Part shown: piece after piece, positions 36,401-45,681 of the stretch
Layout of the letters: each line of letters starts with the position of its first letter
Position numbering within the stretch: the stretch's first letter is position 1
NCBI GenBank assembly: GCA_032622095.1
Contig: CP136069.1
Coordinates: 52,250,760-52,314,759 of the forward strand
DNA from: Siphonodentalium dalli
Taxonomy: Eukaryota; Mollusca; Scaphopoda; Gadilida; Siphonodentaliidae
Direction of reading: 5' to 3'
Length of the DNA stretch: 64,000 nt
Made by a program: the position numbers and the translations under genes
Notes under the pieces: model-generated
Database searches by the model: none
What the model was told of the DNA's origin: nothing
What the model saw: only the letters and a program-made list of their open reading frames with translations

Positions 36401-38566
36401 GCACCAGCCAACCAGACTTCAGTTCTTCCCAGAAGTAACCGCAGCTCGAGCTCTCATTTGCTCTCGCAATTCAGAAGACGGATGTACTTGCGCCTGTATA
36501 ATCATCAGTTGTGTTTTCTCAAATTCAATGTCATTGTGGGATAGACCTCAAAACATGCATGTTCCATGGCACTTTCACATTCCCATAATTTAACTGCGAT
36601 GGGAACGATTTTATATATACCTTCCAATAGTTTAATATTGAATCAATGATTACTATGACCATGCACATTCTGTCAAGAGGGAACAGTGCACAGTTTAATA
36701 TTCGTGAATTAGAAAATTACAATTGCATACGGCTGCGTGAACAATTGCTCCTGTCTCCTGGGAAGGACTGAGACTTCTGACTCTTCCCCACGGTCCGTGG
36801 CCCACTCCATTACGAGAGTGGGTCTTGTCCCCCTGGAATCATACTCCCTCGGGATATTCCAGGCCTGCTCCACCATCTGCGGACTTTCCGTAAGTGTATA
36901 AAACGTTCTCCTCACCGTAAGCAAGGACACCGCTATGTTCTTGCACAGGTGAAATCGGATCTCATCGTCCTCTTCGCCGAGAAAAGACAGTATCTTACCT
37001 GCGGTTTAATTTCTAGCAGGTAAGATCACGTGGCCATAGTAAATAACGGAATTTACCTTATTAACCTTGTTTTGCAATAACTAACAAATGTTTTGTATAT
37101 TATGCTTGCTAATAACTAACAGAATGTCTTGTCTTGCTTATAGTCGAACGAGATTCGATTTGCTCATGAATATACGCGATATTGTCATAGTTGGTTGAGG
37201 GCCCATTGGTCCATGGTTTTACATTTTGAGCAAACGTACCAGTCTTAACTCTGTCTTAACTCTGCAGACCGTGGGAGGCAGGGTACCGTCCTCCGGAGAT
37301 TCGGGCAACCAATCCTCCAGGACACAAGCACCCGCGCCTTTGGCGACTGTTCTGGGTGGGGAAGCCTCGTGTCCCGTGCCGTACAAAGCGCACCAGCCAA
37401 CTGGGCTTCCGATGCTTCCCCATGGCGCCGTGGCCCACTCCATTACGAGGGTCGGTCTTGTCCCCCTGGAAACGTCATCCCAAGTGATACGTCCAGGCCT
37501 GCTCCTCTGCCGTCAGGGGATCCTAGTGGTATGTCATCGACGTTTATGTCAGCGTGTCAGGACCACCTGCATTTGTGAGATTCGGTGGGGGGCTTTCCCT
37601 GGTCAAATGAATCCTTTCAATTTCCTTTTCTTCCGCCATTTTGGCCTTGGGGTGGGAAATAACACCTTAAAATCTAACATGCGAGCGCAATTGTTCCTCG
37701 TTCGAGCCATTCCCAGTGTGGGCTTCCCTCTAGTACCTTACCTCAACCTGATGCAGGCTGTTCTGTTGCTGGCGTCGATCCTGACATGCTTTCTAGTTTC
37801 TATAATTCTCCTGGCGTCTGATGGCTTTGACGACGATGAGCAAGGATCTCGGGCCGACGGTGGTTCCCACTGTCGGTCAAGGATTCTGTCGTTCCTAGGG
37901 AACTCGCTTTGCGTACGGACACGACACGGGTCGATCTCTTGTAAAAACTTCATCGCAGGATATGTGTCAAATCTTGTTACAATGAATTACACAAACTTTG
38001 CACAACTGTACCAGTCCTCGGGCTGTACCAGTTCGCGCCCCCTGGTCCTGCATCAGCAGACCGTGGCAGGCAAAGTGCCGTTCTCTGAGATTCGGGCAAC
38101 CAATCCTCCGGGACAATAGCACCCGAGCCTTTGGAGGCTGTTCTGGGTGAGGAAGACTCGCTGTCGCGTACCGTCTATAGCGCTTTCTATTTGGGAAGAT
38201 ATAAATAGTAAATACCGCCATCACTCTCATCGCAGGACACGAGAGAAAAGCAGCAGCAGAAGAAGAAGTCTCTACTGCTCGGTTTCTACTAGTAGCTGGC
38301 ACGTATGGTATGGCACTGCCTGGGATGTTTATTCCAAAAGACAAGGGGGGAGGTACAAGCTTGAGCAATGCTGGAATCTGAATTTATGAGCTCTTTCACA
38401 TAACATATCAAAGCTGATTCATGACTAAATCACATTTACATGAAATCTGTTTGGAAGAGTACATTCCCGTCAAACTGGAATATTAAATTTATTGCTCGTT
38501 GCCTCCTCCTGGGCTTGCATTCTAATCCATATAGTTCAGTTGAAGGGCTTCTCCTTGGCGGAAAAA
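33499..38566. mobile_element. 5.1-kb DNA element with 44-bp perfect terminal inverted repeats, type unknown
   Basis: The left end (from TTTTTCCGCCAAGGAGAAGC at 33499) and the right end (to 38566) are perfect inverted repeats for about 44 bp, through CCCTTCAACTGAACTATATG. It separates two parts of the Gypsy protease frame. The interior has no recognisable transposase. What can be seen: three diverged repeats of a unit of about 350 bp (near 35627, 35773 and 36125; GGCTCTTCTCCTTCTATT and CACACATATAAAG blocks), and four GC-rich related segments (36300-36430, 36740-36880, 37255-37500, 38050-38170) that share ATTCGGGCAACCAATCCTCC and GGCCCACTCCATTACGAG strings. A minus-strand frame at 34816-35028 looks protein-like but is unidentified. 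The target duplication is not resolved. Confidence 0.65.
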
Positions 38567-38926
38567 GATAATTTTTTAAATTAAAATTAGTTTTTCCTCA
38601 AGGGAAGCCCGAAACTGAACTATCATAGATCCCTCCCATGGCGGTGCCATTCCCAACCCCGCGACTCGCAAATCTTATTATTAAAAGTCGGAAATAAAAC
38701 TGGCTAGATGAATTGTTAAGAGCACGGGATTTGCACGGGACGCATTCATGCGTGAGCTAATCCGAGCGCTGATTGACCGGAGTCGCTGATTGACCGGAGT
38801 AGGCTAATAAACGGACAATAAATTTTAACCCTCCTGATAACACAAGGCCGAGGATAATAATCCATATAGTTCAGTTTCGGGCTTCCCTTGAGGAAAAACT
38901 AATTTTAATTTTAAAAATTATCTTTC
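38567..38926. mobile_element. MITE derived from the 5.1-kb element, about 60-bp terminal inverted repeats
   Basis: It starts GATAATTTTTTAAATTAAAA and ends TTTTAAAAATTATC(TTT). The arms pair through CCTCAAGGGAAGCCCGAAAC and TGAACTAT. The interior (38630-38870) is the reverse complement of the left part of the 33499 element (33530-33690), so the MITE is a shortened relative. It sits directly against that element, and the Gypsy frame continues after 38926. Confidence 0.75.
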
Positions 38927-39355
38927 GTGATCGTGAACAAGACCTCACTCCGTTATTAAGCCGGTCATCAGCTGAGAACATGCAGTTGATAAATGTGAAC
39001 TATCACAATATTAAACTGCCATCGGACTCGCAAATAGTTGCATGTGTAAGCACAGAATCTGAATGGGTGAAATCGTTCCCAAGAGTTTTCGATGAAACTC
39101 AGGTCGGGAACCTTCCAGGTGGAGAAGTGCATTTAACCATAATGAAAATGGTACTCCAACAATTAACCTACACGTACGATGCCAGAAGCGATGAAATATG
39201 ATGTGAAGAAAAAATGTTGACAGTCTGGAGAAAGCTAGTATAATTACGAAAGTTGATCAACCAACAGACTGGGTGAACCAAATGGCAGTAGCCACTAAAC
39301 GGAGTGGTGAACTCAGAATATGCATCGATCTGAGGTCTCTTAACATAGCACTTAA
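38927..39355 (+). pseudogene. Gypsy pol: end of protease and start of RT
   Basis: After the MITE the plus strand continues the protease tail (DLTPLLSRSSAENMQLINVN) and enters the linker and RT start: FPRVFDETQVGNLPGGEVHL (39090-39150), then after stops and a frameshift near 39200 the TDWVNQMAVATKRSGELRIC block (39262-39330) with the RT start motif. The frame is interrupted at 39355 by the TTAA-type MITE. Confidence 0.85.
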
Positions 39356-39738
39356 CCCTTTACCCAACAGAAGGGCCCTGTGCCAATGCATTCTCTTATA
39401 TATGCGAGTCGACCATAGGTCGCCTCGCATATATAAGAGAATGCATTGGCTTAACACATTAAAAATTATAAAATTGTTAAAGAATGTAAGAAAAAATGAT
39501 AAAAAGTGTTAAAAAAAGATTTTTTTTAGGCCAATGCATTCTTTTATATATGCGAGGCGACATATGGTCGACTCGCATATATAAGAGAATGCATTGGCAC
39601 AGGGCATAACTGTAACCATCACAATGTGGTCAATGAGCCGGTTTCAATGATATCCATATTTGTATGGTTCTATTGAGACAGACCGAAGATATTTTAGGCT
39701 GTTGAAGCTTTATTTTGACCGGTTTGTTGGGTAAAGGG
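39356..39738. mobile_element. piggyBac-type MITE, TTAA flanks, copy C
   Basis: The 383-bp copy is complete: CCCTTTACCCAACA at the left, TGTTGGGTAAAGGG at the right, TTAA at 39352-39355 and 39739-39742. Both internal hairpins are kept (39380-39449 and about 39530-39597). It interrupts the Gypsy RT codon for codon: taking out the element and one TAA-containing duplication restores the reading frame, which shows that the insertion is younger than the Gypsy element and defines its ends exactly. Confidence 0.95.
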
Positions 39739-39742
39739 TTAA

Positions 39743-40126
39743 GAGGGAACATTACCGTCTACCAGGACTTGGAAATATACTTCCGACGTTGTCATCATCT
39801 ACTACTTTCTCAAATTTAGATCTTCGCCAGGGATATCTCCACTGCCGTCTTGATGAAGAGTCAAGCCTTCTCACAACATTTGATATACCTTTCGGTACAA
39901 GATATCGTTGGTTCCGTTTACCATTTGGCCTCAAAGTCTCGAGTGAAAAAAGCGACTACACCAAGCTCTGGAGGGCCTTGAGGGAGTGAGTTGTAATGCA
40001 GATGACGTGTCATTTGTTATGGTTCCAGCAAAATAGAACACGACAACCGACTGCGCAACTTACTCTGCCGGGCTGAACATCATGGAATAAAATTCAGTTA
40101 TTCAAAATGTAAATTTGGAGTTCAGG
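39743..40126 (+). pseudogene. Gypsy RT middle part
   Basis: The frame continues with REHYRLPGLGNILPTL, then the motif A region TTFSNLDLRQGYLHCRLDEE (Asp in LDLRQGY), ESSLLTTFDIPFGTRYRWFR and LPFGLKVSSE. A frameshift then precedes the region that should hold the YxDD box (near 39995-40030: CNADDVSFVM is readable, ADD present). It ends FSYSKCKFGVQ at 40126, the left edge of the next insertion. Confidence 0.85.
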
Positions 40127-41694
40127 CAGGGGGGGGGGGGGTCATCCACTTTTTTCCATACTCTAGGCCGGGGTGGGTGGGTGGTTCAGCTGCGAAAAAG
40201 TCACTTTTTTCCTGAGTGGTCGCAATTTTTTCCTCTTACAACATTTCTTCAATATAAATGCCCCAAAGTGTTCAGCATCATTGTTAAGGTGTGTATGACA
40301 CTTAGGACAGTGCTTAGGGGAGTAGTTAGTGTGGATATGGGCATGATGCTTCTCAGAAATCCAGATTACGAACCAACTCTCAGGAATTCGCCTTTTACAT
40401 CCGATCACATTGCCATGTACCAATGCTACTGGTTCCAGATGAAAATGGACAGTTATGTAGCACATGAATAAACTTTAATATAAATAAAATGAAAAAAGCT
40501 ATTCATTTATCTCATTAATATTTACTCATTATACCTGATCAGACCAGATGACTCAGTCAAAATTGTATCGGAACTTGGCATGGGACTGTAGACTGCAACA
40601 ACGCATATCACTGAGATAATAATCTTTAGATGGTGGGACCCAGATAAAAGATTGGGCGAGCATACATAGACCTTGAATGTGTAGATATGGAGAAGGCTGC
40701 TAAGTGGAATAAACAAAATCAGAACAGATGAGTGAAAAGAAGGGAAAGAAAATATAATATAACTTAATATAATATGCAAGTCTAAAAATAATGTGCTGGT
40801 CATCAGCAAAATGATCGAAGTCTGCAGAGGGCGAATTTGGCGATACTACCCGGCATAGCATCAACAAATTCAACCTCTAACGACCTCATTCTATTTTGGT
40901 CTCGACCAACCATGGAGAACTAGCTACATATGAGGGTCACATATGGTGAATTTGGTAATGCTATAGCCCACTCTGCTGGGTAGCATCACAAAACTCACCC
41001 TCCTTGGAGCTTATTCTGCAGACTATATGACCGTCTTATTTTCAAGTTTCTATTTACACGCAGTACATGTATGAATGCTTGACCTGGGTCTGGCCTTAGC
41101 ACAGTACCTAGCCCAAGAAATCAGCTCATGGAAATGAAAATTAGTTTTGTGATACATAGTGGATTTCAGCTGAATACCTGTATTGTTGGAGAGTTAATTG
41201 CCAGGTGGTGTTGCCCTAATAATTTTTTCAAAAATCATAATTGACATAAATTCATGTGATACTATGGGACACATCTAAAGTTACACTTTCTGTGATGAAA
41301 AGAAGGTACACTAATGCTTTTATATTTGTTTACATGTATAATGAGCATTATGAGCTACCTTAGACAATATTTGGGGAAGAATCAATCAATAATTTACTGA
41401 TCAGCACATGTATTATTTTGGGTTTTTCCAGGTATTTTTTTAGAACCTGTTTCGTGTTGTTACAAAAGTTGGAATGACTTAGAAGAACCAGAAATGGAAA
41501 TAGGGTAACTGTAATACTGACCATCAAGCTTAAATGGTGTGATATTACAGATTTGGAGGTAAAAAGGGGGTGGGTACCCCGCATGAAATTGGAAAAAATA
41601 TTTTTTCCTTCAAATAGGCGGGTGGTGGGTACCCAAGAGCCGGAAAAAAGTTTTTTCAGCCTAATGTCATGTCACTTTTTTCCGACCCCCCCTG
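40127..41694. mobile_element. CAGGGG-ended element, second copy, 7-bp target duplication
   Basis: The 1568-bp element starts CAGGGGGGGGGGGGTCATCC and ends CGACCCCCCCTG. GTTCAGG is present at 40120-40126 and 41695-41701. Both ends continue with ACTTTTTTCC / GGAAAAAAGT inverted subterminal blocks and GGTGGGTGG / CCACCC wording as in the 557-bp copy at 20678, which also has a 7-bp duplication. The interior does not contain a frame I recognise (longest about 118 codons, low complexity). Confidence 0.9.
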
Positions 41695-41867
41695 GTTCAG
41701 GAACTAAAATTTGTCGTTCACATCATAGGCTCTGAAGGCCTTAAAATAGATCCCGAAAAAGTGGAAGCTGTCACCAACCTGGCATCACCAACCTGGCATC
41801 ACCAACCTGGCATCACCAACCTGGCATAGAGAAGAGGTAAAAATGCTAATGGGAACTGTTAACTATT
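41695..41867 (+). pseudogene. Gypsy RT-RNase H connection, with 15-bp microsatellite
   Basis: Resumes with ELKFVVHIIGSEGLKIDPEK, the block that follows the RT palm (HxxS-type GHxxSxxGxxxDPxK in relatives), then VEAVTNLASP. A tandem run of four copies of GGCATCACCAACCT(G) at 41780-41826 has expanded inside the coding sequence. It ends at MLMGTVNY, the site of the Mutator-type MITE. Confidence 0.85.
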
Positions 41868-42265
41868 GCTGAGTATGTCACTCTCATCGGGTTTCTGTGA
41901 TAAAGTTACCTAGGTTCCTGAAATTGTGATAAAGTTACCCAGGTTGGAGAGGATTGTGATAAAGTTACCCAGGTTAATAACATTTCATGTTTAGCAACAA
42001 ATTATTGATTTTTTCGATGAAAATGACGAACTACAGTTCTAATATGTCTTAATTTTATGATTAATAAGGGCTATTACTTGCCAAACTGAACAATATTTCT
42101 CTCTGTCACTTTAAATCGAGTTGATATTGTGAGATTCGCTTAACCTGGGTAACTTTATCACAATTCTCTCCAACCTGGGTAACTTTATCACAAATTTAGG
42201 AACCTGGGTAACTTTATCACAGAAAACCGGTGAGACTGTGAGACCGCGAGAGTGACCTATTCAGC
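41868..42265. mobile_element. Mutator-type MITE with 9-bp target duplication
   Basis: The 398-bp element starts GCTGAGTATGTCACTCTC and ends GAGAGTGACCTATTCAGC, with TTAACTATT on both sides (41859-41867 and 42266-42274). Each subterminal region carries three tandem copies of TGTGATAAAGTTACCCAGGT in inverted orientation to the other side. A 9-bp duplication and long inverted ends are typical of Mutator-like elements. No coding capacity. It interrupts the Gypsy frame precisely. Confidence 0.93.
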
Positions 42266-43508
42266 TTAACTATTTAGCAAAATTTCTCTCAAAGTTTACC
42301 GAGATGATGTTACCGATTTCTTGTTAAAAAAGATGTTGAATGGACATGGGAAGAGTCTCAAGACAAATCATTCACAATGCTGAAACATGCTCAAACCAAC
42401 ACGCCCGTGTTGGCCTACTTCGACAATGCAAAGCCGGTAACCATTCAATGTGACTCCAGTCAGTTAGCGATGGGTGCTACACTAATGCAAGATGGACGGG
42501 CTATTGATTATGCCAGTCGGACAATGACAGATGTTGAACGTCCATATTGTCCCATTGAACGGGAGATGTTATTGGTAGTTTGGTCATTGGAGAAATGGCA
42601 CCAATCCACCTTTGGAAGGCATGTGACTGTATTCAAAGACCACCAGGATTACCGGGATGAACTGGCCATAACTGATGGCCTGGTATTTCACGGAGAGCGT
42701 GTCGTGATCTCACAAACAATTGCGAAAAAAACCGAAGGATGATATTCACATTGGACACACAGGCACTAGTAATTGTCTTCGTGGCGCTCGGGAATGCAGA
42801 ACTGAAATATGTCGTAAATATGAAACTGCTTAATGTAAAGAACCGCTAATGCCACATGATATTCATGACAGACCCTGGCAAAAGGTTGGGGTTGATATTA
42901 TGACATATAGGAATAAAGACTATCTGATCACTACAGACTATCGGTCAATTTTTTGGGAGATAGACTTTCTGCCGGGTACTTTGCTAAAAACAATCATCCA
43001 CAAATTGAAAGCTCATTTCAGTCGCTATGGAATTCCAGACATTTTAGTTTTTAGTGATAGTGCGAGTCAGTTTCTTGGGTCTGAGTTTCAAAATTTTCGT
43101 GAAAAATGGGGATTTGTACATACACACACCATCTTCACCATACCACCACCAATCAAATGGTAAAGTGGAATCAGCAGTGAAGCTCTTTTAAACACCCGGA
43201 ATACACCCAGCACAGGAATTGATACCAGTCCAGCCCAGAGAAGTTTGTTTCGCCGCACAAGGACAATAATTCCTACAAGTGAATCATTGATTGTACCGAG
43301 CATAGATAAAAAAAATGAGACAAAACAACTAAATGACAATCAAATGAAACAAAAAAATACAATAACAGGTCATCTAAGGAACTTTAACCTTTGGTGCAAG
43401 GCGATAGAGTATACATGAAACCTTATAAACTTGGTGACAAAGAGTGGAAGCAAGGAACTATCAAAGACAGGCTGGATGAGCGTTCTTATCTTCTGTTGGG
43501 TAAAGGGT
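42266..43508 (+). pseudogene. Gypsy RNase H and integrase relic
   Basis: The connection resumes (NYLAKFLSKFTEMM), followed by RNase H in the frame 42377-42742: TPVLAYFDNAKPVTIQCDSS (catalytic Asp in QCDSS), IDYASRTMTDVERPYCPIER (Glu) and VTVFKDHQ (Asp replaced context of TDHKPL). The integrase zinc region is barely legible. The catalytic core reads in 42849-43163: DRPWQKVGVDIM (first Asp), YLITTDYRSIFWEIDFL and VFSDSASQFLGSEFQNF (second Asp, normally SDNGPQF). The Glu region and C-terminus follow with frameshifts (GDRVYMKPYKLGDKEWKQGT, about 43400-43460). A lone copy of TGTTGGGTAAAGGGTTAA at 43493-43510 is the right end of a piggyBac-type MITE with no body. Confidence 0.8.
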
Positions 43509-43525
43509 TAAATAAATAAATTGGA

Positions 43526-43855
43526 TTTGTTTTACCCTGTGCCAATGCATTCTCTTATATATGCGAGTCGACCATAGGTCGCCTCGCATATATAAGAGAA
43601 TGCATTGGCCTAACAATTTTTTACAATTTTAATAATTTGTTCTTGTATTCTTTAACAATTTTATAATTTCACCCATACAGAGCCCCAGACAAACATGAGC
43701 AGACGACACTCTTCTATATGCTTCTATATATGTGTGGGGCTCCCTGCAGTGTAATGGATTTTTTATTTTATGTCCTAAAAATTGTAAGAAACATTTATTT
43801 AAAAAAAAATGATAAAAAATTGTTAGGCCAATGCATTGGCACAGGGTAAAACAAA
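43526..43855. mobile_element. hairpin MITE with TTTGTTTTACCCTGTGCC ends
   Basis: Terminal inverted repeats TTTGTTTTACCCTGTGCCAA (left, from 43526) and its complement (right, to 43855). The left part contains the same 27-bp-stem hairpin found in the TTAA-type MITEs (43542-43608). The middle is AT-rich and different and includes its own short inverted pair (GGAGCCCCACAC type, GAGCCCCAGACAAA near 43680 and TGTGTGGGGCTCC near 43730). It shows that the hairpin block can exist apart from the TTAA element. Confidence 0.75.
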
Positions 43856-44031
43856 CACCAAACGCTAATTCAAGTGATGGACATGTGCTGGAGGAGCGTC
43901 GGTCAACTAGGCTGCGAAGTAAACAAAACAAACTAAATGACTATGTAGTGTAAATAGCATAAATTTCAATACCTGGAGGATGTGATACTAGTTTAATCAT
44001 CAACAAATATGCGGATTGTCGTAATTATAAG
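43856..44031 (+). other. tail of the Gypsy element, LTR start not confirmed
   Basis: A short stretch that may code for the last integrase residues (LEERRSTRLRSKQNKLNDYV-like, 43886-43950), followed by the purine-rich ACCTGGAGGATGTGATACTA. The latter could be the polypurine tract and LTR start of the Gypsy element, but no matching 5' sequence was found. Confidence 0.35.
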
Positions 44032-44188
44032 CAATCAACGTCGTTTTCGATGCATCTGTCGGAGTATAGAAGTGTCTGATGCCGAACTACATACTTAGTA
44101 TAATATCTCTTCGCGAATTTATACAGTATGTAATTCGGCATCAGACACTTCTATAAGCCGACAGATGCAGCGAAAACGATGTTGATTG
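44032..44188. repeat. foldback palindrome, arms about 62 bp
   Basis: Left arm from CAATCAACGTCGTTTTCGAT (44032) to about 44094, right arm from about 44127 to 44188 ending AACGATGTTGATTG. They pair through AGAAGTGTCTGATGCCGAA / TTCGGCATCAGACACTTCT. A long hairpin with a loop of about 32 bp, not coding. Confidence 0.92.
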
Positions 44189-44618
44189 TATATATAAACG
44201 TCGTGAACTGTACCTTTCTTCTTCTATATATCATTGTTCTCTTATCTACCTATCTATCTTGTTATTATCTCTTATAATTATTATACAATTGTCAAGACCT
44301 ATACGGCTACCTCCAAGACTACTATAATATGATTAGCCGTTTTGGTTTATGATAGATAGCTGTGATTGCAGTAACACATTTGAGACCTATTAAATCTTTA
44401 ATTCACAAGCTTACGACTAATATATATATAGTCTTCATTTGATGACAGATCTAGTTGCAATGAAACACAAAAGCAACGCATTCAGTTCAGTTGCACAGAC
44501 GTACGTACGTTGACGTTAGAGATTCGGTAAACAACTTTCGCGTTTAATTTCCCGCGTAAATTTGGAGGAGAAAACTGAATTAGGGCCACGATGACATATG
44601 GCCGGTGTCCATATTAAG

Positions 44619-44843
44619 TCACGTTTGAAAGCTACTGAACATAGCTATATATTTCTGTTCAGGGACTCGTCTTCTGTGTATGTTTGACAAACCCCTTCGA
44701 TCACTTGAAACTCTATAATGTCCTCTACCAAGTGTCCTCTTTTTCTCGCTTTTGATACTCTGCCGGTGTCCTTCTGTTATTCTCATATACAATTTCTGTC
44801 CCGTTTCGCCGATATTGTGAACATCTGGGCACCGGGCACACAT
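44619..44843 (-). pseudogene. GIY-YIG endonuclease fragment of a Penelope-like element
   Basis: A minus-strand frame of 74 codons begins CARCPDVHNIGETGQKLYMR, then ITEGHRQSI. This matches the core of the GIY-YIG nuclease that ends the single ORF of Penelope-like elements (C..C..YVGETG..L..R...H), where the usual YIG is NIG. The reverse transcriptase is not present. A frameshifted continuation (GHYRVSSDRRG) looks like the downstream HF/H region. A relic of a retroelement end. Confidence 0.6.
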
Positions 44844-45681
44844 TAATACACTAAATGTCTGCTCCGACAGTTGAAGTGGCCTCTCATAGTCGGTGTTGAC
44901 CCATCTATATATATAGTTGATAAATGTTCCGATGAAATTAGTATATCGATTCTGAAAATATGATACGAGTTAATCAAAAGGGATGGGGGCACAAGTTAGC
45001 TTAGTTGGAAAGTATATATGTATGTGTACAAGGGTTGGATGGCCATTGGTGAGATGTATATGTATACCAGGAGTTACTATATGCTTATGGTTGCAGTGTA
45101 TATGTATATTGTGCGTGGATATATTGCCTTAAATGTGGCAAATAGATATAAAGGGAGTGATTGTATGGCCAATGTTGAGCCGAATAGGTATACAAGAAGT
45201 GACTGTATGATCACGAATGTACGACTATATGGCCATGAGTGAAGTGTAGAGTATATCTGGTGTACCTCAATGGTTGACCCATGACTAAACCAAAGTGTGG
45301 TTATATTGTCATGGGTGAGGTGTATGTGTGTAATGGCCCTCTAATATACTCTTTAACTCACCTAGATCCCTTCTGTCTTTCGCACACTATCGTATCTCTT
45401 TTCCTCGTCCTTTCTTCCATCTCTCTCTCGTTCCCGCAAATCTATGTCCGTTCAACTCGCTCTTCGTCCGTCTCGCCCAACTTCCTGTCGACCCAAGAGG
45501 CCAACTCCAATCCGCAGATGTGTAAACCATTCATCAGCCTTTCGTCGTTCATTACATTCCTCCATGCCTCAACAAGAACATGTCCACATGTTCGGACATC
45601 AAAACCATACTAGAACCTGGAAATCTTGACAACTGCTCTGTTAGTTAACTTATATACAATGTCACCGAGTTATATGCTCGT
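44844..45681. other. no gene seen
   Basis: AT-rich sequence with TATATGTATA-type runs (45010-45130). A 110-codon plus-strand frame at 45281-45613 is Ser/Leu-rich without a motif and has no splice or initiation context that I can support. Confidence 0.4.

Noticed and set aside
37226-38119. 297-codon plus-strand open frame
   Set aside because: It runs through the GC-rich repeated segments of the unidentified element, has no recognisable motif, and overlapping frames on both strands are also open, as expected for GC-rich repeated DNA. Not reported as a gene.
45281-45613. 110-codon plus-strand frame
   Set aside because: Ser/Leu/Phe-rich translation of pyrimidine-rich DNA with no domain and a second overlapping frame.
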